Source: Ampullaceana balthica (lineage: Eukaryota; Mollusca; Gastropoda; Lymnaeidae). Taken from it: 64,000 nt of DNA. The notes under the pieces were generated by a model, which worked only from the letters and a program-made list of their open reading frames with translations, searched no databases and had not been told where the DNA came from. Within the stretch, counting starts at the first letter, position 1. Each line of letters starts with the position of its first letter. The position numbers and the translations under genes are program-made. The DNA is taken from the NCBI GenBank assembly GCA_944989445.1, contig CALYLW010000743.1, forward strand, positions 237,877-301,876. The letters run 5' to 3'. Positions 33,911 through 44,827 of this stretch are shown here, in pieces.

Positions 33911-36015
33911 AAAATAAAATGTCTTAACAATTTTTCTGATGGGGGTATCATTCTTTTGTCTCCCATAACCAACAAAAAACAACCATAGTTACCATAGTAA
34001 GCATTACAACAAACGATCTTTTCAAAACCCAACTTACATGGGCCTTCCCACATTACTCTATTCATACCCGGTATGATACCGCAACTGGTGTTGCTATCAC
34101 CTTGACCCCATTCAAACTTGCCTACTTGACCTAATAAGGCTATTAAGTTACACGTAGTATACATCAATACGAGTGAGAACCACCCACGTTCACCCATTAA
34201 GATCATCCATATTTTCCTGAGACAACCTGTAATCATAACAAACGTTAATAGTAACGGAAGCCCATTGCCCAACTTAGTCTTCTGGTCGCCGTAATTCGAC
34301 CGAATTGTACCAACTCTGTCATCTGTACTGTCAAACCCAAATAATCCCCTTGTACTTCTTCTACTACTCCGTCTTACACCCTTTCCCCCTGTTTCTACGT
34401 GTCGCGCTTCAGTTACCCCCCAGTTCATCTCCCCTACTCGCCATTCAGCGGAACAGAATCTGAACTGATTTTGACCCCTAGCCGGTGGCTCAAGTGAATT
34501 TGTGTGTTTCATTGTTTCTTTACTTCTGGCAAGTCTTGTTGTAAGGATTGACAAATCAACTTCTTCTTTTCTGAGTTCTTGTTGATTTTTAACTACATGT
34601 TGCTTCTTCTCTCTTAGTAATTTATTAAAGTTCAAAATTTCATAATCTTTTTCAACAACCCTTTTTAGCATCTTAATATTTTCATGTAACATGCCTGCAA
34701 TATCTGCATCTTGTTTAATTAACTTCAGATTTAACTCAGAAATTTTTTCGTCATTTTCTACTCTAATTTTACAAATGTTCTCTTCTTTTTCTACTATAAT
34801 TCTCCACAATTCAGCAATGTCTTCTTCTTTAAATGTTAAGTTTCGTATTAAATCATAATTCTCCTCTTCTCTCCGAGCAAGTCTTTCTTTAATATCTATG
34901 TTTTCTACATCTTTTTCTTTTAGTTCCTTCTGTAAATTTTCTAATAGGCTATCTTTTTCAGCTACAGTCTTACTCAAAACTGCTATGTTTTGGCTTGTAA
35001 TATTTAGTTTTACATCCATGTCTGCCAGTTTATCAATTTTGTCCCTTATTATTTCAAGCAATATAGACTTTTCTGTATCTCTTTTAGCTATAAGGTTGTC
35101 CGTTTTGGAAATTTTCATTTTTAAGTTCATCGTCTCAACTTCCATTTTTTCTAGCTTGGTTTTTCTCTCGTCCCCTTCCCTTTCCAGCTCTGCTAGTTTA
35201 CTTTGCACCCTGCACAATGTTGACTCTAGTTCACTAATTGTCTTTTTCTGTCTCTCTAATTCCTTCTCTTTGACGGACAACTCACTTCTTAATTCGCTGA
35301 TAAGGTTATGACTGTCTTCCAAGTCATGGTTTAACTTGTCTATTACTTTTTTACTTTTGTCAGCATCTACAGTCTTGACAACAATATTTCCCGTGCTGAT
35401 ATCATAAATATCACCAACTGTGTCAACTATGTCCTCGTTACATTCATGGATCATATTTCCCTTATACCTAACACTATAAGCAGGTTTTTTTGGTTTATCA
35501 TATTTAAAATAATGAAAGTAACCAGCTGACGGCTGACTAACCCTGTAAACTCCCTTTGTTAAATACGGGTCCTCGCAATAGATGCTAGCTACCCCAAATA
35601 AGTTTTCCTGACATTCCATGTCATCGGTTTTACTGTTTTCCCTAACCTCTCTAGTCATTTTTCGTTTGTCGGCCTCTAATTTTACTCCACTTTTAAATTT
35701 TTCCTGTTCAATTTCACTCTGTCTCTGTTTCTTGTCGTCTGCTCTCTGTCTCTGTTCGTCTTTCTGCCTATCCTCTTGTCGTTCACCCATTTGTCTCGCA
35801 TTTATTTCCCCTATTCTTATTCTTTCCTCCGATTGTATGCGGCTAATTCTTTCCTCACTTTCAGTTAATCGGATTTTTTCAAGTTCGGCTTTACAATACT
35901 CGATTAATTCTGCCCCTTCTAACCCCATGGCTATTCCAAAATGTCTAATGGAGTTTGCTTGAGCTACCCTGCTATTTCTTGTTTCCATTTCTGTTCTCTC
36001 CACTACTTTCACCAC
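33853..36015 (-). CDS. 720-codon Gag-like/coiled-coil ORF with hydrophobic C-terminus
   Basis: A single open frame, start ATG at 36,015. Residues 1-120 are charged and helical (AQANSIRHFGIAMGLEGAEL, IEYCKAELEKIRLTESEERI), like the N-terminus of Gypsy Gag proteins and of the gag at 12,481. Residues about 130-210 look globular (YLTKGVYRVSQPSAGYFHYF, ECNEDIVDTVGDIYDISTGN). Residues about 215-490 are a long heptad-rich coiled coil (NHDLEDSHNLISELRSELSV, KEKELERQKKTISELESTL). Then come a basic patch RRSSRRSTRG (about 540), two hydrophobic stretches (LPLLLTFVMITGCLRKIWMI, WFSLVLMYTTCNLIALL) and a Cys-rich tail. There is no knuckle and no catalytic motif. The central coiled coil is not normal for Gag. 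The last 20 residues overlap the RNase H remnant in another frame, so the C-terminus was made by a deletion junction. Function unknown. Confidence 0.75.
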   Translation of the reverse strand: MVKVVERTEMETRNSRVAQANSIRHFGIAMGLEGAELIEYCKAELEKIRLTESEERISRIQSEERIRIGEINARQMGERQEDRQKDEQRQRADDKKQRQSEIEQEKFKSGVKLEADKRKMTREVRENSKTDDMECQENLFGVASIYCEDPYLTKGVYRVSQPSAGYFHYFKYDKPKKPAYSVRYKGNMIHECNEDIVDTVGDIYDISTGNIVVKTVDADKSKKVIDKLNHDLEDSHNLISELRSELSVKEKELERQKKTISELESTLCRVQSKLAELEREGDERKTKLEKMEVETMNLKMKISKTDNLIAKRDTEKSILLEIIRDKIDKLADMDVKLNITSQNIAVLSKTVAEKDSLLENLQKELKEKDVENIDIKERLARREEENYDLIRNLTFKEEDIAELWRIIVEKEENICKIRVENDEKISELNLKLIKQDADIAGMLHENIKMLKRVVEKDYEILNFNKLLREKKQHVVKNQQELRKEEVDLSILTTRLARSKETMKHTNSLEPPARGQNQFRFCSAEWRVGEMNWGVTEARHVETGGKGVRRSSRRSTRGLFGFDSTDDRVGTIRSNYGDQKTKLGNGLPLLLTFVMITGCLRKIWMILMGERGWFSLVLMYTTCNLIALLGQVGKFEWGQGDSNTSCGIIPGMNRVMWEGPCKLGFEKIVCCNAYYGNYGCFLLVMGDKRMIPPSEKLLRHFILSLFIAVCSVYAFYNFTRI

Positions 36016-36914
36016 TCGACTTGAAACCTTATATAAGTATATTTGCCTTAATACATAAACATATTCAAATAATAAAATTATGTAATTAACTACAATGAAT
36101 CATAATAATAATGTATCAATATTTTGTTTCTACAAATTGAAACATATTTAAACAAATAACTAATTAAATATTCCATATAAAATACAATTTGGTAATTCCC
36201 TTTAAGAAATTTCCTAAATCAAGAGAGGAATAGAAACGGCAAAAGTTGTTGTTTTTTTTTATCAGCTAGAGATGTCCATCCAATTATTTCACCTGTCCTT
36301 GACCGGCTCATTGCAGCGAAATTCAGGCACTGGTCAAGAAAGTCATAAATCCTGTTGCTTGTTGCCACACTGTCAGAGGTTCTCGGATTTGAGAAAAGAG
36401 CTCTGACGGGCACCCGCAGTCCCTATAGTTCTAATCTGTAATCCGTATCGCTGACCGGTGATATTTTGTCTGGTTTAAGTCTTATAAAAGCTTGATTTTT
36501 GTAATTTGCTCATACGAATTTTCTAAATTCCATAAAATATGTGAATGAAGTCACATTTAGACAAAGTGTTATTTCAAAGACCTCCATTGGTAAAAGGATG
36601 ATTGGCGCTGTTGAAACGTTGAGTGAACTATCTTCTAATTTAAATTATGTCTGGTTTGTGCGACACCCAATAAAAAATATCATGTATGGAGCACTGCTTA
36701 AAACATAGTTTATTTATTTAATCCAACTCAGGCCCGAGTTGACCAGAGTTATTGGCCCAAAGTCTTATACTGGTCATGCATTCTAGACGGCATAACGATG
36801 TAAGTGTAGAAAACAAGATCTTGCCTCAATCGCACATAAGAATATTCTTATTTGCGGAACTGTAAAGTAAGCAAACTTGCCTCAGAATTCATGAATCCGT
36901 GGACGTGCCCCCAA
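36016..36914 (-). other. Leader of the coiled-coil LTR element with primer-binding site
   Basis: Directly inside the 5' LTR (minus strand) the sequence is ttGGGGGCACGTCCACGGAT. It resembles the tRNA-Pro primer site used by some retroviruses (TGGGGGCTCGTCC..) with a few differences. The rest of the 900-bp leader has only a 64-codon frame (36,219-36,413) that I do not regard as a gene. Confidence 0.65.
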
Positions 36915-37250
36915 TGTCACAAATCGTTGTTTGCGTGGCGTCGTTGTCTAGGGGTTTGGTGGTGAACAATTACACAGCCACACTCACATGAACAATAAGC
37001 ACTATTATATTTAATAAATGGTTTATTAGCCAAAAGAGTACATCTATAAGACCATCAGTGCGAGGATTCTGCTAACAAACTTAGCCAAAGAATACCTGCA
37101 CCGAAGGCCCACGCTAACTAACTGACCTCCGCTTCACACTCTCCCATTTCTAGCCCCCCACCTTACACTCCCCTCCCCATTCATCCTTCACCGGTCATCC
37201 ATTATCTCTCACGCCTCAGTGCCACACAGTCAGGGATTCTCACCTCGACA
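36915..37250 (-). repeat. 5' LTR of the coiled-coil element
   Basis: 336 bp; carries the promoter for the element by analogy. Differs from 33,065-33,399 by T/C in tcactggtc/tcaccggtc and gc/ca-c near the end. Confidence 0.95.
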
Positions 37251-37329
37251 CTGGTTAATATACTTGGCGCTACCCAGGCCTACATTATAGAACCTATTTG
37301 TACCCCACCCAGTATCAACCCGTTGAACT

Positions 37330-37650
37330 TGAACTTGAACTATCCCTTAGCCCTTAACCCGTCGTTGGGTCGTTGGGGTACCATCGTGAGCTACTCACTA
37401 TCTCACGCCATTTGTCCCGGTCCTGTGCTGCCTTTTGAGAGTCGCTGAATGACTGGCCGGCCCACTCTTTGATATCGTCTTTCCATCTCTTCTTTTGTCT
37501 GCCTCTTTTCCTACCTCTCTGGACTGTGCCTTGCAATATAGTCTTTGCGAGACCTCCAGTTCTTGTCACGTGACCGGACCATCCTAGTTTCCTCTTCTTA
37601 ATGGAGGTGAGAAGGTCCTCGTAGGGGCCAATGACAGTACTTGTTGTGTT
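37330..37650 (-). mobile_element. LINE 3' fragment with RT C-terminal end
   Basis: Reads on the minus strand DLLTSIKKRKLGWSGHVTRT, GGLAKTILQGTVQRGRKRGR, QKKRWKDDIKEWAGQSF and REIVSSSRW, the closing part of RT-encoding ORFs of jockey/RTE-type LINEs. The 3' end is a (GTTCAA)n tail (37,322-37,340). It is a third LINE family in this window. Confidence 0.88.
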
Positions 37651-39004
37651 GCGGACCGTTAAGTAGGTATTAAGATTAAAGATTTATAATTTAGAATGCA
37701 AAAGTGAGAGAAAAGGTGAACTGCATATGTAAAACCTCATACGCGCCCGCCAGCCGTTTTTCGTCAGATTAAATAAAAGTACTTGAAATTATAAGTTTTA
37801 AATTATTTTCTTCTTTTTAGTCCACCCCTAAAAACGTTGTTTTTAAACATCTTTTTTTACCTCAATTTATTTTATTCTTTTTAGTCTAAGTGTAAAATTA
37901 TAGAGTATATCGAACATTTTTTTTTATTATAATTTTTTTCGATAATATTTTTCGAAATCATGCTGTAAAGGGTTTTTCAAAATTTAAATGAGTTCAGAGA
38001 CGATTATTGATTATTGTAGTATTGATTATGTTCAATATAATTCGCATTATTGATTATTGAAGTATTGATAATGTCCAATATAATGCGCATCGCGAGACAA
38101 ACATTTATAGACTAACGTGACTGAACTCCTCTTGCTGTTAAACACGGGGGATGTGATCATTGATTTCTGGGGTGAACTCCAGTGGCACGTGGATGTCAAC
38201 AATAGCAGACTGATAAAGATGCTATTTAGAGATGAATTAAAAAATGCATTTTAATTTAAGTACGGTACTTTAAATCGATCTGAAATTTTAATGCAATGCA
38301 TCGTCAGCCAAGATCTATCGGTGGTAAAATTGTGAGATCCATATGTCCTTGAAAATAGGTTTAATTTTAGGTTGGAAAATTTGAAATTTTGCGGACAGAC
38401 AGACATGAAATAAGTTAATAAAATCGAAGTAAAATATGATATTATATACTTGTATACAAGATGGGTGGTTGTCGTCATTTATATCACATGTATCAGTTGT
38501 AGGGGTCGTCTTGTGTCAGTATCAGAAATAAGTACGTTGGTTATCACGTGATTTACGATACCTGGTTCGCTGGTACGGGTAAACAATATAGACGCCTTTG
38601 CAATTTATGTGAAATCGACTCTCCCTGTCACAACCATAAATCCAATGACTTTTGTATCCATTTTGATTTCAGCAATGTGATATGTTTCATTTAGGAGCCT
38701 ACTTTCCATGAGAACGTCGTATACCACAGATGCAAATATTAAGCAGTGGTATGAAATATGATGTGGTCTTTCTAGAAATATACACAGTAGATAGATTCTG
38801 ATTTGATCGATGCACTTTCTGCTGCCTGGCATAGTTCATGAAAATTAAGTATTCTACGATCTGCTGTGATTCAGTTATAATGCATTAATTATACCCGGAT
38901 TATTTAGAGGAAACGAAGGGCAACAAGTCGATCAGCAATCATGTTCGCTATATATCTCTAAGCAGTTGAACAGTGTCAATCATAAAGGTATATTACATAG
39001 TGAA
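37651..39004. other. AT-rich non-coding stretch
   Basis: No domain or repeat partner was recognised. A direct repeat of about 40 bp (attattgattattg.agtattgat.atgt.caatataat) occurs at 38,000-38,045 and 38,046-38,092. Confidence 0.5.
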
Positions 39005-39389
39005 GTTACTGGCATACTATATATAGGAGCATAACACAGTCTCTGTGCGGAAAATAGATTAAAGAAACGAATTAGTACGTGGACTCCCTATGGAATAAAC
39101 AAAGTTCATAATTATACGTATGTGTGGATTTTTGTCAGGTGCTTCTTTTTAACTGTAACGTTGGCTTCTTTATGTTTTTTATATCGACTATTTTTTGTGT
39201 GTTAAGTACTTGTACCATTGTTTTCGTTTCTGAGAATTTTTTAAAAGTTTGTATTGTTATTTTTTAAATTCTATATTTAATTTTGTTTCCATTTAAAGTT
39301 TGTTTAACATATAATGTAAATGTAATTGTAATATATGTGCTCAATGATTTGTACTGATAAAAGGATTAGCCGAAACGTTCACTTATGTA
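39005..39389 (+). mobile_element. Diverged Penelope-like 3' fragment
   Basis: Matches 8690-9040 in order (ggaaaatagatta, tggactccctatggaataaac, cataatt-tac) and ends in CTGATAA..GATTAGCCGAAACGTTC. The hammerhead core has CTGATAA instead of CTGATGA, so it would be inactive. Its last bases continue beyond the Helitron at 40,675 (ttagttcataaataagct, compare cagtctaaaaataaagct at 9043). Confidence 0.6.
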
Positions 39390-40674
39390 TCTATACTAAT
39401 AAAAGGTTAAGCCCTAACTGATGACTCACTCATCAATAGGTAATTCTCCAGTTTCTCGTGTAAGAAGCATGTAACTTTGAAAATTTGTTGAGTACACTCT
39501 CCGAATTCTAACATGCGGAAAAAAATAATTAAATATATGGGCTATATAAAAAGTTGTTTTAACTTTCGATACTGTGAAAATCGATGAATCATGACCAAAC
39601 TTAATATATATAAAATATTGATAGCTCATATTAAAATAACATGATGCATTAAACTCATATTTTCTATTTTTATTATTATTTTTTTTATTTTGCAGCCGAA
39701 TGGCCCTAAGCTCTTTTTCGTAAACGTTTAAGACACTTTCTCCCTTCGATTTCACACTTTCTATACAAATATTGAAAAACACATATATCCCATGATCCAG
39801 ATTGAAATCAACGGTTCTTTGAACTTTAAATCTTAAACCGTTTGGGCTACCAGGCCCTTATTTTATTTTTTTAGCCATATAAATAGTATTTTATTCATCC
39901 CATGACCATTAAATTTAAGTAGTTATTTATTACGCTCCCGCCAAGGTTTCTCGCATAAAAAAACAAGTTAAAGTACCAATTACTTGAGGCCGGAGTCCGA
40001 AATGTCATTTTATTTTTAACAGCTATGTTACAACTATTTTAACCATTAGCATAACATAATCCAGATAACACCAAAAGGTTTGTTGAATTTTACACCTTGA
40101 ACCAATTGGAACCTTAATATTGTTGTATTTTTCCTTATTTTAACTGTAAAAATATTAATTTTATTTATTCAGTTGCTTTAAAACTTTGAATAATCATTGA
40201 ATACGCTTCTGAAAAAAGGTTTCTGCCATAAAATATTCTAAAATTCCACTTATGCTGGGTCGGGGGACACATGTCATTTTTTTTAACATGAGCTGTATAA
40301 AAAGTATTTGAAACTTTGGCTACTGTGTCAATAGATTGATATTGACTAAACTTGGCTCATATTTAAAAACTATAATAAGTTGAAATTCTGGTGTCCAAAA
40401 ATTAGGCAGGTTTCAATTTAAAATTATATACTTACCATTTATAACGATCAACAACGATTGCATGTTAAAATTTGTTATTTATGGCCCCATCTTCAAGAAA
40501 TGTGTTAGGCGGCTTTTGTGCAAATACTTGAAACGATGACCGTACTTGTATCGTACTTATTCAACTTTTCAAATGTCTTTATTAATTATCCCTATATTCA
40601 AGAAATTTTGTACGTGATTTCCAAACGTTAACTGAATCCTACTTTGCCGCTGCGCAGCTCGGGCTTTTTGCTAG
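39390..40674 (+). mobile_element. Non-autonomous Helitron
   Basis: Starts TCTATACTAATAAAAGG after an A and ends GCCGCTGCGCAGCTCGGGC-tttttg-CTAG before a T. A 5' TC, a 3' CTAG, a GC-rich palindrome (GCTGCGCAGC) a few bases before the end, and insertion between A and T without duplication are the hallmarks of Helitrons. The flanks join to the Penelope-like 3' end without a gap. No Rep-helicase is encoded in the 1.3 kb. Confidence 0.88.
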
Positions 40675-41406
40675 TTAGTTCATAAATAAGCTTTAATAGT
40701 TCATTTTAATCAAGACAATCGTTTGTGTATGTTGTAATATATTTGAAAGCTCTATCAAAGCCCTATTCTGTATGGCACGCCATATATTCCAGCGACGTTT
40801 TAACTCCTAAAAATATTTTTCAAAAGTCTGGGTTCATCTTATAAGCTCTTCCGTTCCGAGGTTAGATTGAAGGACAGCTTTGGAGATAGGAAGAGCTGAC
40901 CAAATGCAATGAAATAGGCCTTTGTATGCAGATGGATAGTACATACAATGCGTTACGTTTTGTAGCCAGGTAAATAAATATCCGCCATGGCTCATCTGCC
41001 CCATGGGCTTCACCATAGTGTTTAAACTCAATAAGCGAGCTTAAACCCAAGAAAAAGAAATAATCAAGACGTTTCCAGCACTTTGTCTTTCAAGCTCAAA
41101 TGTGCGAACCATGTGCCCTTGAGTTCACTCTAACCTTTTATCTGCAGAAGATATGAGGAAAACATCAGTTATAGATACGGGAATTTCTAGTTTTCACATT
41201 GATATCGAATGCCTGCAGGAGACACTGCTGGTTGCTGACAGCTTCAAAACTATTAAGGCAAATAATAAGTTTATCTGGCAAAGATCGCTTTCAGACAGAC
41301 AATATACTAGTTTTCTTGGTATTGCCATAAAAATTTCATTTATTATATCCACCAACGCCAGATCTCAATTCTTAAAATGTGTTTTTGAAATCGTGACGGG
41401 TGTATC
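40675..41406. other. Unassigned stretch
   Basis: The first 20 bases finish the Penelope-like fragment. The rest has short open frames on both strands with no motif I know. Confidence 0.45.
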
Positions 41407-41685
41407 CATGGGCGTCGCTAGGAATTTTTCCAGGGGGGGGCAAAAAAATCCAACTTTTTTTTAAATTTTAACTGACAATGCCATACAGGTACAATTTTCA
41501 ATTAAATTCAAGTTCAGTATAACATAAGGGTTGAAAAAAGCCTTAGAAATTAATAAGACTTACAAATTAGTGCTGTAATAACTAAAATACAACATTTATT
41601 AATGCATTTAAAAATTAAAAACTTTTTTTCTCAAATGTAGGGGGGGGGCAAATGCCCCCCCTTGCCCCCCTTCCCTACGCCCATG
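41407..41685. mobile_element. hAT-type MITE
   Basis: The ends CATGGGCGTCGCTAGG / CCCTACGCCCATG are inverted, with G9 and C7 runs inside (GGGGGGGGCAAAAAA, GGGGGGGGGCAAATGCCCCCC). An 8-bp duplication GGTGTATC is at 41,399-41,406 and 41,686-41,693. Confidence 0.9.
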
Positions 41686-41924
41686 GGTGTATCATTCGGT
41701 ATAAATATCAGTACATTTCATTTGCGTTATTTTCTATTTTGTTCGTATTATTTTATTTTTTTAATTTTATTTTTTTAACATTTTATTATTATTATAAATT
41801 TAGATGCACATTAATAGGTGAAACAGAAAACAAAATTATCGATTTCGAAAAATGTGCTGACATTTTGATGCTAAAAAAGTGAATAACACATATATATCAG
41901 ATTTTTAGAAATTAATAAAATATT

Positions 41925-43300
41925 ACGTTAACATTTTTTCTGAGACCCTTTTTCATTATAGAGCTGAGATTTTATTTTGGAAATGCTATTCATGAAAATT
42001 ACGGTCTGTTTATATAGTGTTTATTTGATATACAATAAAAAAATTGTATAACTAAAAACAGTAAGTGTCTAGAAATTATACTTAGGGGGAAAATGTGTAT
42101 CAAAGTAACAAACAAGTAAAAACTAGTTAAAAAAAAAGAAAAACAAGTATATATATATACTTTAAATATTTATTAAGCATTGTAAACAAAAAGTCAAAGG
42201 CGCCATGAAGGTAAAAACATATTTAAATCCAGAAGTGTGCTTTTTATGATATAAGTAATAATCACAAATCTTTTTTAAAAAAATGAAATCAAATAGTTCT
42301 TAAAATGGTTATAATTATTCTCAATTTATTCATTGTTGAAGAATGAATTTCAAACAGTCAAAAGTTCTTTTTTAAAGTAATTGCTTTACAAGTGCAACAA
42401 TAAGCTTTAAAAATAGCATAACTATTTAATAAAAAAAATATTTATTACAAAAATTACATTTAAACAAAATTAAAAAATCATCAATAGCAATATATTTGTA
42501 TTAAAAAGTAGTTGTACAAAATGTAATAAATGTATTATAATCTAAATGGAGAAAAGAAAAAAAATATTTAAATATGCAATCCACTCGTTATGAAAAAGAA
42601 GTGATTTCTTATTAATTTTAAAAAAAATAATTTTTGTTTACCCATGGAAGGATAAAACAACATACTGTAAATAATGCGATGTTTAGAGTGTTTTTAAAAA
42701 TTATTTTTCATATATAGTTTCATTAGAAAAAATCAATAAAAAGGAGCGTCAACGTTTCGTCTCCGAAAGTTTAGAGACATTATTTTTTAAACTTTAAAAG
42801 CTGATAATAAAATATTATAAGTTCTATTCCTTTTTCATTTTCCCCCTCAATCATAAAAAAATTGCAAACTATGTTATGCATAATTTCATCTTTATTTAAA
42901 TTCGTATGCAATGTGCAATACGCTTAGTGATTGGGGAAAATAGTAACACACTAAAAAGGGTAATATTACTTGAAAAAATATATCTTATAAAACTAAAATT
43001 GCATTCAAACAATTTTCATGTCTATCAAGATCTTTTTTCACTTACAGTACTTCCTGTAAATAGATATTATGTTAATTCAGTTGAGCTATTGCCATCTTAT
43101 TTGACACCACTTCAAATATAGAATTACTCATTGCATACACTGTACATGTATATCTATTTGCATCCTTAATTTTAACTACATGAAAATGCTAAAGTGGCTT
43201 TTTATAATGACCATAAAGAGAGCTCTTAAGATTCTACTATGTTTCGCACCTGATAAATAGCAGTTAATGAGAAATACTTTAACATATACATACATTACAT

Positions 43301-43339
<39 letters not shown>

Positions 43340-43940
43340 ATAATATATAAATATATATATATATACATACATATATATGCCTTTTAAAAATTCATTTATA
43401 AATTGTTTAAAATATAAATTGATGGATTAACAAAGAACTAACAAATGAAGCAAAAGTTTGCGAATAAAGACTTATTTTTTTATGAACATTATATTGTATA
43501 TATATGAAACGCCCTTTTGTTATAATGCTATTAATTTGTATACATATACCCACAAAAAGTGTTTTTTTTAAAATTAAATTTACTGAATTGGGCTATTATA
43601 TGATAATTAATTAATTTTTTTTTAAACGGGTTAGAATATCATTTAAACATTTCGCGAAAATTTTTATTTTAAAGAAGCGCAAAAAATAACCTTACTTTTT
43701 TAAAACTGATTTGAAGCTGCGATTTCAAAATGATAGGATACACTTTATTTGCGAAAGCAATCAGGCTTGTTAGATATTAAAATGTTTATATTAAAAGTAT
43801 ATTCGTGAGCCTGACACGACGCCAGAAACCAACGAATTAATCGGCAAAAAGACAGTTTTGTAGTTTTGTGTTGTCCTGTAAAGCATTATCTTCTTTTTTT
43901 TAAATGACTTAACCAGACTTGTTAAACACAAGCAAATATC
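41925..43940 (-). repeat. 3' flank of receptor copy B (segmental duplication)
   Basis: Matches 20,080-21,406. A block at 42,436-43,180 is absent from copy A and so is an insertion here; it carries a 71-codon frame ending at 43,121 (VILLEKIYLIKLKLHSNNFH) which I cannot assign. A (TA)n/(TATATAAA) patch lies at 43,295-43,380. Confidence 0.8.
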
Positions 43941-44413
43941 CTAAAATTTTTCTGGGGAATTAGATAATAATTCCTCGACTGTAATGTACTCATGATGTCT
44001 GATCACTGGTTTTTTCATGACAACATAGTCATTGGTCGGCTTAGTGCCAGTAGCTTCAAGAGCGGCAGTTTTGGCATCATTAACTGTTTCCCGGTAGTTT
44101 TTGTAGCCTAAGCCTTCATCCCAAACATTCTGACCAAACCCGTTATACAAGCCATCAATTTTCACTTTTTCGACGTCTTTAACAATCACTTTGTTGTACA
44201 AGTTACCGACCTGTTGACCTGTTTTCGCGTCCAGCCACACATCTTTGTGATACAGCCCATTATCGAATCCTTCGACAGATTTCCAGTGAATCTCATTGTT
44301 CGTGTTGTTTTTGTTGTAGTCCACGTCGTCAAATGCGTCGATATCTTCATAAACTTCATCGTCTCTGAATTCTGAGGACTTCTTAACTTTGAATTTTTTG
44401 TGCTTGCCTTTAT
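43941..44413 (-). CDS. Receptor copy B, cytoplasmic exon with seven tyrosine motifs
   Basis: The acceptor tatttcag precedes (G)AT-AAA at 44,413; the frame is open for 157 codons to a TAG at 43,941. The basic juxtamembrane segment DKGKHKKFKVKK is followed by VYEDIDAFDD, GLYHKDVWL, NLYNKVIV, GLYNGFG, YKNYRETV, NDYVVMKK and HEYITVEELL. YEDI, YNKV and YITV are YxxI/V docking motifs. YVVM fits YxxM, the PI3-kinase SH2 motif. The exon is intact, unlike copy A. Given the signal exon and membrane exon of the family, it is a receptor tail likely to be tyrosine-phosphorylated; that is inference. Family unrecognised. Polymorphic single-pass receptor clusters in snails are a possible relative. Confidence 0.82.
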
Positions 44414-44595
44414 CTGAAATAAAACGCTCATATTATTATTATTATTAGTATTGCAAATTTACGCTGCAGATTCTAAACTCCAAAATACTGCATTAAAATA
44501 TTATCGAACAATCAGTTCAAATGTATTTGATAGCATTAATTTAATTGTTGTTTGTCTCTTAAACTCAGCGTGTTATAAAGTAATAATTTTGTTAC

Positions 44596-44715
44596 CTTTA
44601 TTTTTAACACAACAGCCTATAGCAAATAGTACTGTGCACAGCACAATCAAAGGAATTATTATGAATGGCATAACGGAAGCTGCCTCTCTGCCTCTAGATG
44701 TGGATACAATAATTT
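44596..44715 (-). CDS. Receptor copy B, transmembrane exon
   Basis: 120 bp, acceptor ttgcag, donor G|GTAAC, phase 1-1. Reads EIIVSTSRGREAASV then MPFIIIPLIVLCTVLFAIG and CCVKNK: one hydrophobic helix of about 20 residues, two cysteines at the inner edge (possible palmitoylation) and a basic stop-transfer. This gives a type I topology with the tail exon inside. Only 182 bp of intron separate it from the tail exon. Confidence 0.88.
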
Positions 44716-44827
44716 CTGCAAGGAATGAAAAATGAAGCTTTACTTTTAAAGTAAAAATGTTAATAAAAACATGTTAGTTTATCTTATTTTTTTATATGTT
44801 GTCAAATCCCTTGTGAAAAATAATACA

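Larger units (their letters stand above)
33065..37250 (-). mobile_element. Young pol-deficient LTR retrotransposon with a coiled-coil ORF
   Basis: LTRs 33,065-33,399 and 36,915-37,250 are identical but for one C/T change and one small indel near the end. Both begin TGTCACAAATCG and end CCTCGACA. The 5-bp duplication is CTGGT (33,060-33,064 and 37,251-37,255). The element reads on the minus strand: 5' LTR on the right, a primer-binding site of tRNA-Pro type, a 900-bp leader, one ORF of 720 codons, the last 30 codons of RNase H, a polypurine tract, 3' LTR. Protease, most of reverse transcriptase and integrase are missing. The near-identical LTRs imply recent movement, presumably helped by a full Gypsy-like relative. 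Confidence 0.93.

Noticed and set aside
34898..35962. Ser/Leu-rich plus-strand frames (34,898-35,311; 35,618-35,962)
   Set aside because: Antisense shadows of the coiled-coil ORF, whose Glu/Lys codons read as Ser/Phe/Leu on the other strand.
36219..36413. 64-codon minus-strand frame in the LTR element's leader
   Set aside because: No motif, and position in a leader makes it likely chance.
37354..37569. Small cellular protein (GRKRGRQKKRWKDDI)
   Set aside because: The sequence is the well-known C-terminal end of LINE reverse transcriptase ORFs and ends in a simple-repeat tail.
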